Assembly: GCA_963762075.1 (NCBI GenBank)
Contig: CAVXJC010000002.1
Coordinates: 186,001 to 250,000, forward strand
Direction: 5' to 3'
DNA from: JAOUEA01 sp963762075
Lineage (GTDB): Bacteria; Actinomycetota; UBA4738; HRBIN12
Length of the DNA stretch: 64,000 nt
Shown here: positions 1-8,130 of the stretch, piece after piece
How positions within the stretch are numbered: the stretch's first letter is position 1
How the letters are laid out: the number at the start of each line of letters is the position of its first letter
Program-made: the position numbers and the translations under genes
Notes under the pieces: generated by a model
Seen by the model: the letters and a program-made list of their open reading frames with translations, nothing else
What the model was told of the DNA's origin: nothing
Database searches by the model: none

Positions 1-358
1 CGTACACATTGGTCGAGAACAGCAAGGTGTCGTGGCCGACGATCTCGATCGTGGGGTTGATCGCACGCAGGTGCTCGACCGCGCTGTCGACCTTGGAGCG
101 CCCGATGTCATCGCTGGTGTGCAAGATCTGCCGCTGCAGGTTCGAGACGTCGACCTCGTCGAAGTCCACGATGCCGAGCTTGCCGATGCCGGCAGCCGCG
201 AGGTACATCGCGATCGGCGAGCCGAGCCCACCTGCACCGATCACGAGCACCGAGCTGTCGAGCAGCTTGCGCTGGCCGGCGCCGCCGATATTGGGCAAGA
301 TGATGTGACGGGCGTACCGCTGCACCTGATCCTCGTTGAACATCGGCGTCGGAGTCAT
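1..358 (-). CDS. moeB: ThiF/MoeB-family E1-like adenylyltransferase, N-terminal part
   Basis: Reading the minus strand from the ATG at 358 gives about 119 residues; the rest lies beyond the left edge. The family adenylates the C-terminal Gly-Gly of a small ubiquitin-like sulfur carrier. Visible marks are the N-terminal YARHIILPNIGGAGQ segment, the nucleotide-binding GAGGLG at residues 41-46, the acidic DFDEVDVSNLQRQ stretch at about 65-77 that binds Mg-ATP, and the lead-in TSDDIGRSK. The start overlaps the stop of the upstream JAMM peptidase gene as ATGA, so the two are translated together. That pairing suggests a sulfur-carrier system (cysteine, molybdopterin or thiamine), but no carrier gene is in view. 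A C-terminal rhodanese domain (MoeZ type) cannot be judged. Confidence 0.85.
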   Translation of the reverse strand, partial: MTPTPMFNEDQVQRYARHIILPNIGGAGQRKLLDSSVLVIGAGGLGSPIAMYLAAAGIGKLGIVDFDEVDVSNLQRQILHTSDDIGRSKVDSAVEHLRAINPTIEIVGHDTLLFSTNVY

Positions 359-753
359 GTGACGATCAACTCCTCCTCGGTGACCTCGCCGTCGGAGATG
401 GCGAACGAACGCATGACGGGTGCGTCGCGATCGACGAGTGAGAACACGATGTAGCGAGTGTCTGGGTAGAACGCGAGCTTGCGGTCGGTCTCGCTCGGAT
501 AGGCCTCGGAGTGAGTGTGCGAGTGATAGATCGCCCAAAGGTCCCAGCCTTGCTCGTCGATCTCATCGAACACCTGGAGCTGCTCCTTGCCGTCGAGCCG
601 GTACGTCACGGGGCTCGCATCGGCGTTCTTCATCGCGAAGACCTTCACCGGAACGCCCTCGGCGGCCGCGATCACGCCGCAGCATTCGTTCGGGAACTCC
701 CGAAGCCCCTGTTCCACGATCTCCTTGTAGAAGACGCCGTCCAGCTCGGTCAA
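355..753 (-). CDS. M67-family JAMM metallopeptidase (Mec-like)
   Basis: A 132-residue single-domain JAMM protein. Zinc and catalytic residues of the H-x-H-x7-S-x2-D motif are visible at H77, H79, S87 and D90, with the catalytic Glu at E23 in PNECCG. In this family (for example Mec of mycobacteria) the enzyme clips the C-terminus of a sulfur-carrier protein after sulfur transfer. The start is a TTG at 753 with GGGAG about 8 bases upstream. The stop overlaps the start of the MoeB-like gene, which supports a joint role in ubiquitin-like sulfur-carrier chemistry. The substrate is inferred from the family and the neighbour only. Confidence 0.85.
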   Translation of the reverse strand: MTELDGVFYKEIVEQGLREFPNECCGVIAAAEGVPVKVFAMKNADASPVTYRLDGKEQLQVFDEIDEQGWDLWAIYHSHTHSEAYPSETDRKLAFYPDTRYIVFSLVDRDAPVMRSFAISDGEVTEEELIVT

Positions 754-833
754 GCTCGTGCTCCCATGGGTTGCGCCTCGCGCGGACGATCGCCCAGCGC
801 TGTTGCAGGTGCAAATGCTACCAGTGGGGTCGA

Positions 834-1883
834 TTATTCCGGGAACGAGCCGGTCACGGCGACGGCGCCCGGCACCCCGTCGATCACACGGCCCACAACA
901 GCGCTCGAGACCGCTCGAGCGTCGAACGCGGCCCGGAGTTCCTCGGGTTCCCGCGTGGCGACCAGAAGGCCACCGCTGGTCTGAGCATCGGCGAGCAAGA
1001 GCTGCTCCGGTTCCGCGAGGCCGCCCCAGGAGACGCGCGGGTCGACGTAGGCGTGGTTGCGCCTGGTCCCCCCTGCCACCACGCCGCTTCTGGCAAGGTC
1101 GAGCGCGCCTCGGATCATCGGCACAGCGCCGGCGTCGATCTCGGCTCCGTACCCGCTCGCGAGCAACATGCGGCAGAGATGGCCGAGCAGGCCGAACCCC
1201 GTGATGTCGGTTGCGGCGTCGGCACCCACCTCCATGACAGCTTCGGAGGCGACCTGGTTGGGCGTGACCATCAGGTCCACCGCGGTCGCGAGCATGTCCT
1301 CGGTCGCCACTCCTCGCTTCACCGCCGTCGAGATCATGCCGAGGCCGAGCGGCTTCGTGAGCACGAGTGTGTCGCCCGTGACCGCGGTGGAGTTGCGCAG
1401 CATGCGCCGCGGATCGACGAAGCCGAGCACGACCATGCCGTACTTCGGCTCGGGATCGGTGATCGAGTGCCCGCCGAGCACCGGGAAGCCCACGCCGCTC
1501 GCCGCATCGATGCCGCCCTGCAACACCCTTCCCAGCATCTCGAGCGGAAGGTCGTCGACCGGCCAGCTCACGATGTTCAAGCCCAGGAACGGCGTGCCCC
1601 CCATCGCGTAGACGTCACTCATCGCGTTGGTTGCGGCGATGCGCCCCCAGTCGTACGGGTCATCGACGATGGGGGTGAAGAAGTCGAGGGTCGCAACGAG
1701 CGCACGATCGTCGTCGATGCGATAGACCGCCGCATCGTCCCCGGTGTCGGCGGCGACGAGCACATCGGAGGACACGTCCGGCAGGCTGAGGCCACCGAGC
1801 ACCTCGGCAAGCTGGTCGGGTCCCAGCTTGCAACCGCATCCGGCGCCGTGGCTGAACGAGGTGAGCCGGCGTTCGATCTGCAT
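834..1883 (-). CDS. selD: Selenide, water dikinase (selenophosphate synthase)
   Basis: A 349-residue SelD that makes selenophosphate from selenide and ATP. The catalytic N-terminal loop GAGCGCK is present with cysteine (C16, K19) where some homologues carry selenocysteine, followed by the family pattern DDAAVY and the AIR-synthase-like domains. The ATG at 1883 is chosen because it puts the catalytic loop at the usual distance from the N-terminus; an upstream GTG/ATG extension to 1931 is low complexity. No selA, selB, tRNA-Sec or selenouridine synthase gene is visible here, so the end use of selenophosphate is unknown. The gene stands alone between the JAMM peptidase and an RNase gene. Confidence 0.93.
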   Translation of the reverse strand: MQIERRLTSFSHGAGCGCKLGPDQLAEVLGGLSLPDVSSDVLVAADTGDDAAVYRIDDDRALVATLDFFTPIVDDPYDWGRIAATNAMSDVYAMGGTPFLGLNIVSWPVDDLPLEMLGRVLQGGIDAASGVGFPVLGGHSITDPEPKYGMVVLGFVDPRRMLRNSTAVTGDTLVLTKPLGLGMISTAVKRGVATEDMLATAVDLMVTPNQVASEAVMEVGADAATDITGFGLLGHLCRMLLASGYGAEIDAGAVPMIRGALDLARSGVVAGGTRRNHAYVDPRVSWGGLAEPEQLLLADAQTSGGLLVATREPEELRAAFDARAVSSAVVGRVIDGVPGAVAVTGSFPE

Positions 1884-2012
1884 GCACCGAGCATACGAAG
1901 CGGTGTGACCGTTGATGAGACCCGCGCGCACCGTGACACCGATGCTGGGGTCAGGGCGGACAAGAGCGCTCCGAAGCGGTCCTCGACACCGATATCGGTG
2001 TCGTAGGACGGC

Positions 2013-3437
2013 TCACACACGAACGAAGCGGATCGTGTGCTTCGCGACATCGGCTTCCGCGAGTCGCACCCGGACCTGCGCGCCGAGCTCGTGCACGTCG
2101 TCGCACGGCCCGACCACGGCCGGATCGCGCAGCGCGACCTCGCCCTTGCCACGCTTCCACAGGTCGATCACGACGGCATCGGACTCCCTGCCGACGAACG
2201 ACGCCAGCACCGCGGCTTCGACGGCGTCGACCATCGTGCGTTCGAGACGATGCCCGCGATCGGCGCCGTTCGCCATCTCCTCGGGCAGGTCGGGGAGTGC
2301 CTCGCGTGCCCAGGCGGGCACATCGTTGCCTGCGTCGAGCGCGAGGCACACCTCGTTCGCGTATCGATCGACGAGCCTGCGCAGCGGCGCGGTGCAATGC
2401 GCGTACTGCGCGGCGATCGCAGCGTGCAGGAGATCCTGCGGTCGCTCACCGTCGAAGGCCGCGTACGAGGCGGCGCGGAACAGCACCGCGGCCTCCTGCA
2501 GGAAGACGGCCTCGGCGGTCGATCGGCTCGGCTCGATGGTGTGCAACATCTGGGCGTAGGGAAGATCGTCCGGCCAGTCGACGCCGAGCCCGGCGGCGAC
2601 GCGGCGAAGGCGCGACACGTCGACAGGATCGGCCGGCGGCATCGTGCGCACGATGCCCAGGCCACCTTCCAGCATCATGTCGGCTGCTGCGCGGCCGGTC
2701 AGCAGCGACAGCTGCGCGTTCCAGCCTTCGACGGGCAACGCCTGCCGGAAGGCGAGCGTGAACCCGTCGCCGTCAGGCACGACCTCCTGGGTCGGCACGC
2801 CCAAGCTCGCGCCACCGCGAGCGCGCTCGGCCCGCTCGAGCGCCGCACCGATCTCGGGCAGGAGCACGAGCATCTCGTCGGCGCGGCCGTCGTCGAGCAT
2901 CGACTGGACGTCGGCGTACGAGAGCTTCGCGCGACTCGTGACCATCGCGCGCTGCACGTCGACATCGACGGTCGCACCGGCATCGTCGATATCGACGCGC
3001 CACACGACAGCCGGCCGTGGTCCGTCGGGAAGCAGCGACGCAGCGGCCTCCGACAAGACCGGCGGGTAGAGGGGGGCTCTCCCGTCGGGGCTGTACGCGG
3101 TCTCGACCCGACGATGGGCTTCGGCGTCGACGGCGCCCCCGGGGGTGACGAACGCCGCGACGTCGGCGATCGCATAGTGCAACCGGAAGCCGCCGCCGGG
3201 AAGGCGCTCGAGGTGGAACGCCTGGTCGAGATCCTTCGACTCCGGCGGATCGAGCGTGACGAAAGGCACATCGGTGAGGTCGACGCCGGGTATGGCCGGC
3301 TCGCGTGAGCAGGCCTCCGCCTCGGCGAGCACGTCAGGCGGGAAGGTCTCCGACACGCCGATCTCGGCTCGGATCGTTGCGAAGATCGGCAAGAGCTCAT
3401 CCGCGCGAGCAGCGAGTCGAACCGAACGCCTGGGCAC
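2013..3437 (-). CDS. RNB-domain ribonuclease (RNase II/R family)
   Basis: A 474-residue protein made almost entirely of the RNB exonuclease domain; no clear cold-shock or S1 domain is seen at either end, so it is shorter than RNase II (about 640) or RNase R (about 800). The metal-binding stretch DPPESKDLDQA provides Asp at 63, 69 and 71, with Gln at 72 where E. coli RNase II has a fourth Asp. From memory this variant is common in actinobacterial RNB proteins. Later family marks are HYAIADVAAFV and the AQYAHCTAPLRRLVDRYANE segment before the C-terminal helices. It starts at a GTG (3437). Predicted role: 3'-5' RNA degradation in the cytoplasm. Confidence 0.85.
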   Translation of the reverse strand: MPRRSVRLAARADELLPIFATIRAEIGVSETFPPDVLAEAEACSREPAIPGVDLTDVPFVTLDPPESKDLDQAFHLERLPGGGFRLHYAIADVAAFVTPGGAVDAEAHRRVETAYSPDGRAPLYPPVLSEAAASLLPDGPRPAVVWRVDIDDAGATVDVDVQRAMVTSRAKLSYADVQSMLDDGRADEMLVLLPEIGAALERAERARGGASLGVPTQEVVPDGDGFTLAFRQALPVEGWNAQLSLLTGRAAADMMLEGGLGIVRTMPPADPVDVSRLRRVAAGLGVDWPDDLPYAQMLHTIEPSRSTAEAVFLQEAAVLFRAASYAAFDGERPQDLLHAAIAAQYAHCTAPLRRLVDRYANEVCLALDAGNDVPAWAREALPDLPEEMANGADRGHRLERTMVDAVEAAVLASFVGRESDAVVIDLWKRGKGEVALRDPAVVGPCDDVHELGAQVRVRLAEADVAKHTIRFVRV

Positions 3438-3529
3438 GCATGGAGGATACGGACAGGTCGGCTCAAGGGCGCTCGGTCGAATGACGATTGCTCCGGAACG
3501 GAACCCATCTGCAGGAGAAGAGCACGTTC

Positions 3530-4300
3530 ATGCGGAAGCTCGCCATACTCACGGGGCTGATCGTCGCGCTGAGCGCCTGCGCCGACGGATCGGTGAGCCA
3601 ATCCCCCGCCGGCGGAGCCGCCACCGCTCCCGCGACCTCGCCCGAGCAGCTGCAGGCGACCATGTGTGCGCATCTGATCGAGGAGCTCAGCCCGCTGCTG
3701 GATGCCCCGATCGAGGTCGATGCGAGCATCTCGAAGCAGTGGCTCGATATCGCGGTCGCGCTCGAGCAGGACGCAGTCGCGTATCAAGCGGTGCCCGACG
3801 CGGTGTTCGCCACGGAGCTGCTCGGGGTCGCCGACGCGGCCTACGACATCGCGGTCGTCACCGACCCAGGTGGTCAGTCCACCTCGCAGGCGCTCGATGA
3901 GGCCTCGATCACGCTGAAGCGGCAGGTTCGGCAGCTTGGCGGCGCCCTTCCTGAGGAAACCTGCACGGACCACGACCGCGGCGCGCAATCCATGCTGCGG
4001 AACGCTCTCGTCGCAGCGAAAGTGGCCTACACCGACGCGGGTACCTACGACTCGGTGACGGTCGAGGACCTGAGCATGATCGAGCCGTCGTTCCCGTTCG
4101 CGGGCGACGTGCCCGCCACAGTCGACGCAGTGAGCGTCAACCTCCTCTCAGGCAAGGAGGTTGTGCTCAGCCTGGCCAGCGAGTCGGGACGGACATTCTG
4201 TATCGGGGACAGCCCCGACGGCACCTTCTACGGCACGATGGATGCGGTGGGCGCGACCTCCGTGGCGGACTGCGGCGATACCAAGCCCTGGCCCGACTGA
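3530..4300 (+). CDS. Lipoprotein with a pilin-like C-terminal domain
   Basis: A 256-residue predicted lipoprotein. The ATG at 3530 is chosen because it gives a signal peptide directly (MRKLAILTGLIVALSAC, lipobox LSAC), with AGGAGAAG about 10 bases upstream; an in-frame ATG at 3488 would only add an unlikely extension. The middle (about 40-130) is helical with no domain I recognise. From about residue 155 the pattern QSMLRNALVAAKVAYTD then Y..VTVEDL..IEPS resembles the soluble head of actinobacterial type IV pilin-like proteins. A paired cysteine (FCIGD near the end and the final ADCGD) could form the pilin-like C-terminal disulfide. Function unknown; a surface or pilus-accessory role is inference. 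Confidence 0.7.
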   Translation: MRKLAILTGLIVALSACADGSVSQSPAGGAATAPATSPEQLQATMCAHLIEELSPLLDAPIEVDASISKQWLDIAVALEQDAVAYQAVPDAVFATELLGVADAAYDIAVVTDPGGQSTSQALDEASITLKRQVRQLGGALPEETCTDHDRGAQSMLRNALVAAKVAYTDAGTYDSVTVEDLSMIEPSFPFAGDVPATVDAVSVNLLSGKEVVLSLASESGRTFCIGDSPDGTFYGTMDAVGATSVADCGDTKPWPD

Positions 4301-4363
4301 ACCGGACGCGCGGAGGGCTAGGACCCTCGTGTCACCGCGTACACCAGGCCCCTGATCGCCTGG

Positions 4364-4389
4364 AACACCGCGACTCCAATCGCGGTGTT
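4364..4389. terminator. Terminator-like hairpin between convergent genes
   Basis: Perfect inverted repeat: arms AACACCGCGA and TCGCGGTGTT with a 6-base loop (CTCCAA). It lies between the lipoprotein gene on the plus strand and the amidohydrolase gene on the minus strand, which converge here. There is no long T tract, so a bidirectional intrinsic terminator is likely but not proven. Confidence 0.5.
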
Positions 4390-4445
4390 GACCAACGCCA
4401 GGAAGCCCGGCCTCGATCGCGAACGTTTTCCGGAACGGCCCTCCC

Positions 4446-5981
4446 TCAGGCGAGCATGGTGGCCATCGTGGCCCACTGCTCTCGGTCGTCGTCTCTGAAC
4501 GCTTGGGTCTCGGCCATCGTGGTGGGTCCGAGCACCCGGTTCCTCGAGGGCAGCGTGCGCCGGATCTGCTCGAGCTCGCGCCTGGTGAACCGACATCCCT
4601 CGGTGTTCGGCTCGACACCGTAGAGGGCGGCGCCGTTCAGGCCGAGGATCTTGGCCTTCAGCTCCTTCGTGAGCTTCGGGTAGCCGTATCGCTCCTGGAA
4701 CTCGGCGGAGATCTGGAACGAGCGCATCGCCTGGATCATGGGCTGGGGCGAGCCGTAGAACAGGCAGTCGGTGCCCCAGAGCACGTTGTCCTCACCGACG
4801 TAGAGGAGCAGCTTCCCGAGGAAGTGCGCGGCTTGATCGGGGTAGCGCATCACGAACCACCACGACGTGCCCATCTCGGCGTAGACGTTCTCGTTCGGGC
4901 CGATACCGGACCGTTCCATCGACCAGATCAGGCGGTTCGTGCCCATGTTCCTGGCGGACTTGGTGTACGGCACTTCGGGCACGTTCGCTTCGAAGCCCGA
5001 GTGATACGCGACGAAGTTCATGTCGGGGTGCCGCTTCGCCGCCGGGCCCATGTCGTCCGGTGAGGCGAACGGCGAACCGAGCGACAGCCCCTTGTGGATG
5101 CAGATCGTGTTCGTGCCGATCTCTCTGGCTTTGCGGATGAACCGCTCCCCCACCTGCCGCTCGTTGGGGTCGCGATCGTCGAGCCACCAGCCGTTGCCGT
5201 CACCCTCGAAGGCGTCGGGGAAGTGCGTGAACGTCTTCCAGGCGGCGACGGGGTAGGCGTTGGCCGTGTGCTCCATCGCATCGAGCGCGGAGTCGAGCGT
5301 GCCGACGTTGGGCAGCGCCTGGCCGTGCAGCAGGATGCGGTCGTCGCGGCAGAGGCTCGCCGCGACCTTGCGCGTGAGGTCCATCACGTCGTGGCCTTGC
5401 GGGCTCCGCTCGGGGAAGATCGGCAGCGCCGAGAGCACGAGCATGTTCGTGTCGGAGCGCAGGAACATCAGCTCGAGGAAGTGCTCGATCGAGTAGCACG
5501 CGCGCGGATCGCTCTCGCCGCAATCCTGCTGCGGGAACGACGCCCAGAAGTCCTGACCGTTCAAGACCGGGTTGAGGTGGTACTCGAGCAGATGCCCCTG
5601 GATGTCGAAGACGAACTCCTCGCCCCCCAGCGCCTCGAACGCGCTCTCGGGCTCCACCGATGCGCTCGGCGGCACCTCGTACGTGCCGCCAGGGGTCGTG
5701 CCGGTCGCACTCGGCGACGTCGGGCCGGCCGCGTGCTCCTCCGACGTACAGGCGTTGAGCGCCAGGAACGCGGTCGCGGCGCCGCAGACCGAGAGCAGGA
5801 ACTCGCGCCTCGACATGCCGAGCCGATCGGCGTTGTCGATCGACCATGCACGAGCCCGTGCGATCGTCTCCTCGAGAACCGGGGGCAGCGATGGCTCTGG
5901 GTCGAACTCACCGTTGGAAGCGGGCCCCAGCTGTATCGGCAGACCTGGATCCTGCTCCTCGTCGTTGCGGTGCGGTGGCAC
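4446..5981 (-). CDS. Tat-exported amidohydrolase-family protein
   Basis: About 511 residues. A twin-arginine signal (MSRREFLLSV) is followed by a hydrophobic stretch ending in a lipobox-like ALNAC, so export and lipid anchoring are likely. The rest resembles amidohydrolase-2 (TIM-barrel metal-dependent hydrolase) proteins: VFDIQGHLLEY near the start, ICIHKGLSL in the middle, FVAYHSGFE, and VLWGTDCLFYGSP near the end, the last matching the conserved catalytic Asp region. The GTG at 5981 has GGGGAG nearby and gives about 55 residues before the twin-arginine motif; an ATG at 5816 would start directly at it. The substrate is unknown; members of this family decarboxylate or hydrolyse aromatic and amide compounds. 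Confidence 0.75.
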   Translation of the reverse strand: MPPHRNDEEQDPGLPIQLGPASNGEFDPEPSLPPVLEETIARARAWSIDNADRLGMSRREFLLSVCGAATAFLALNACTSEEHAAGPTSPSATGTTPGGTYEVPPSASVEPESAFEALGGEEFVFDIQGHLLEYHLNPVLNGQDFWASFPQQDCGESDPRACYSIEHFLELMFLRSDTNMLVLSALPIFPERSPQGHDVMDLTRKVAASLCRDDRILLHGQALPNVGTLDSALDAMEHTANAYPVAAWKTFTHFPDAFEGDGNGWWLDDRDPNERQVGERFIRKAREIGTNTICIHKGLSLGSPFASPDDMGPAAKRHPDMNFVAYHSGFEANVPEVPYTKSARNMGTNRLIWSMERSGIGPNENVYAEMGTSWWFVMRYPDQAAHFLGKLLLYVGEDNVLWGTDCLFYGSPQPMIQAMRSFQISAEFQERYGYPKLTKELKAKILGLNGAALYGVEPNTEGCRFTRRELEQIRRTLPSRNRVLGPTTMAETQAFRDDDREQWATMATMLA

Positions 5982-6078
5982 GCTCCTGCTCCCCTCGTCG
6001 TCCTCCGCGGTTCCCCGCAAGGAGACCCTTGCACCGTGTTGATGGTTCCGCCAACCAGGCGGGTGCGAGACTGGGGCG

Positions 6079-6912
6079 ATGAGGGTCGCGGTCGTCGGGC
6101 ACGTCGAGTGGGTGTGGTTCGGCTCGGTCGACAGCATCCCCGGACCGGGCGACATCGCACACGCCACCGACGAGTGGGAAGTGCCTGCCGGGGGCGGCGC
6201 GGTCGCCGCCGTGCAGCTCGCGAAGCTCGTCGGCACCTGCGACCTGTTCACCGCGCTGGGCGATGACGAGATCGGGATGCGCGCTCGCGACGAGCTCACC
6301 GCCCTCGACCTCGAGGTGCACGCCGAGCTCCGTGACGACCGTACGCGCCGGGCGCTCACGCTCGTCGATCCGGCGGGCGAAAGGACGATCACCACGCTCG
6401 GGCATCGGCTGCAGGCGAGCGGAACCGATCCGCTTCCCTGGGAACGCCTCGAAAGGACCGACGCGGTCTACGTCACGGCCGGCGACGCGCGGGCATTTCG
6501 GTTCGCTCGCGAGGCTCACGTCATGGTCGTGACCAGCAGGACACTTGATGCGCTTGTCGACGCCGACGTGAAGCCCGACGCACTTGTCGGCAGTGCGAAC
6601 GATCCGGCCGAGCACGTCGACGTCGAGATGCTGCCGTGGCGGCCGCCGGTGCTCGTGTTCACCGAGGGAAGGTCGGGCGGCCGCTACGAGACGTCGAGCG
6701 GGGAAACCGGTCGCTACGAGGCGATCGAGGCAGCTCGGGGGCCGGAGAGTGACGCGTACGGCGCCGGAGATTCCTTCGCGGGCGGGCTCACGTACGCGCT
6801 CGGCGCGGGGTGGCACCTCGATCGCGCGCTGACGTTCGCGGCGAGATGCGGCGCGGCGTGCGCGGCGGGCCGAGGACCATATTCAGGACAGCTCACCGCC
6901 GACGACCTCTGA
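6079..6912 (+). CDS. PfkB-family carbohydrate/nucleoside kinase
   Basis: A 277-residue ribokinase-fold kinase, a little shorter than the usual 300-330. The C-terminal PfkB signature AYGAGDSFAGGL is present, with the catalytic Asp at 231 in the anion-hole loop. The N-terminal GGGAVAAVQLAKLG-like segment and LFTALGDDEIG match the substrate-binding half. It phosphorylates the hydroxymethyl group of a sugar or nucleoside, but the substrate cannot be read from the sequence. It is divergent from the amidohydrolase gene and has no obvious operon partner. Confidence 0.85.
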   Translation: MRVAVVGHVEWVWFGSVDSIPGPGDIAHATDEWEVPAGGGAVAAVQLAKLVGTCDLFTALGDDEIGMRARDELTALDLEVHAELRDDRTRRALTLVDPAGERTITTLGHRLQASGTDPLPWERLERTDAVYVTAGDARAFRFAREAHVMVVTSRTLDALVDADVKPDALVGSANDPAEHVDVEMLPWRPPVLVFTEGRSGGRYETSSGETGRYEAIEAARGPESDAYGAGDSFAGGLTYALGAGWHLDRALTFAARCGAACAAGRGPYSGQLTADDL

Positions 6913-6928
6913 CATCGTGGTCTGCCGG

Positions 6929-6944
6929 CCTCGAACGATCGAGG
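6929..6944. terminator. Short hairpin between convergent genes
   Basis: Arms CCTCGA and TCGAGG around a 4-base loop (ACGA), placed between the stop of the PfkB gene and the stop of fabI on the opposite strand. Short and without a T tract; a weak terminator candidate only. Confidence 0.3.
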
Positions 6945-6958
6945 AAACGCGCGTGGCG

Positions 6959-7741
6959 TCAGTCGAAGTACAGGTCGGTGCCCATGGCGTGGAAGCCGCC
7001 GTCGACGTGGATCATCTCGCCGGTGATGCCCTTCGACAGATCCGAGAGCAGGAACGTCACGGTGTCGCCTACCGGCGTCGGGTCGGTCACGTCCCAGCCG
7101 AGCGGCGCGCGGCGCGACCACGTGTCGGTGATCGCGTCGAACCCCGGGATGCCCTTGCCCGCCATGGTTCGCAACGGCCCGGCGCTCACTGTGTTCACCC
7201 GCACACCCTTCGGCCCGAGGTCGCGGGCGAGATATCGGGTCACCGACTCGAGACCGGCCTTGGCGACGCCCATCCAGTCGTAGATGGGCCATGCCACTCT
7301 CGAGTCGAAGGTGAGCGAGGCGACCGATCCGCCGCGTTCCTCCATCAAGGGGAGCATGCCGAGCGCGAGCTCCTTCAACGAGAACGCGCTCGTGCGGAAC
7401 GCTGTCGCGACGGACTCCCATTGCGTGGTCGAGAAGTTCCCGCCGAGCGCGTCGCCCGGCGCGAACGCGATCGCATGTAACAACCCGTCGATGCTTCCCC
7501 ATCGACCCTCGAGCTCGCCCCGCACCTCCGCGATGTGATCGGGCTCGTTCACATCGAGCTCCATCACGTCGGGCGGGTCGGGAAGCCGTTTGGCGACCTT
7601 CTGGGTGAGGCTCACACCACGGCCGAAGTTCGTGAGCACGATCTCGGCGCCGTGCTCCTGGGCGGAACGCGCCGCGGCGAAAGCGATCGATTGCGGCGTG
7701 AGCACGCCAGTGATCAGGAACCGTTTCCCCTCGAGCAGCAC
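6959..7741 (-). CDS. fabI: Enoyl-ACP reductase, InhA-like FabI
   Basis: A 260-residue SDR-type enoyl-ACP reductase that performs the last step of the fatty-acid elongation cycle using NADH. The cofactor loop TGVLTPQSIAF matches the InhA/FabI type rather than FabG, and the catalytic Tyr-x6-Lys is visible in IYDWMGVAKAGLE. The product ends with the family-like IHVDGGFHAMG. The GTG at 7741 is chosen because GAGGGGGGC lies a few bases upstream and the N-terminus VLLEGKRFLITG then starts at the usual place. It follows a DUF4333 gene by 11 bases and is probably cotranscribed with it. Confidence 0.93.
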   Translation of the reverse strand: MLLEGKRFLITGVLTPQSIAFAAARSAQEHGAEIVLTNFGRGVSLTQKVAKRLPDPPDVMELDVNEPDHIAEVRGELEGRWGSIDGLLHAIAFAPGDALGGNFSTTQWESVATAFRTSAFSLKELALGMLPLMEERGGSVASLTFDSRVAWPIYDWMGVAKAGLESVTRYLARDLGPKGVRVNTVSAGPLRTMAGKGIPGFDAITDTWSRRAPLGWDVTDPTPVGDTVTFLLSDLSKGITGEMIHVDGGFHAMGTDLYFD

Positions 7742-7752
7742 GGGCGCCCCCC

Positions 7753-8067
7753 TCAGGCCCCGCCGGGCGCCGCGTTGACGAATTCCCAGTTGACGTTGCC
7801 CTGATCGTCGAGCTGTGTCACCAGGATCGTGAACTCGACGTCGTCGGGGTCGACGGCCGTGCATTCGAACGTGTGGCCCGTCTCGGGCTGCACATCGCGG
7901 GGGCATGAGACCGATACGAAGTCCTGGCGGGTCTTCTCCTCGACCTGCCGCAAGAGCTGCGGCTCCAGACCCTCGGTGTCGAGTGGCGGATTGCAGACCG
8001 CAGCGACGGGGGTGATCAGCGCGATGGCGCACGCGACCCGGGCGAGTTGCCGGAATCTGTGCGGCAT
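7753..8067 (-). CDS. DUF4333 secreted protein, probable lipoprotein
   Basis: About 104 residues. A hydrophobic signal (ACAIALITPVAAVC) ends in a lipobox-like Cys, followed by a DUF4333 domain: VSVSCPRDVQPETGHTFEC has the conserved CP..v....G..F.C pattern, then DLVEFTILVTQLDDQG-like strands. DUF4333 domains are common in mycobacterial and other actinobacterial exported proteins, usually of unknown role. The ATG at 8067 has GGAGGAAGG nine bases upstream. It ends just before fabI. Confidence 0.75.
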   Translation of the reverse strand: MPHRFRQLARVACAIALITPVAAVCNPPLDTEGLEPQLLRQVEEKTRQDFVSVSCPRDVQPETGHTFECTAVDPDDVEFTILVTQLDDQGNVNWEFVNAAPGGA

Positions 8068-8130
8068 ACGCGGAACCTTCCTCCCTCGGCTGGTTGAACG
8101 CCCGAGCCTAGCCACGCTGCGAAGCAAGGG

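Noticed and set aside
420..2006. 528-codon open frame on the plus strand
   Set aside because: Antisense to the JAMM peptidase and SelD genes, Arg/His-rich, no recognisable motif.
4318..4445. Possible small membrane peptide on the minus strand (ending NTAIGVAVFQAIRGLVYAVTR)
   Set aside because: Only a TTG could start it, there is no ribosome site, and the region forms a hairpin between convergent genes.
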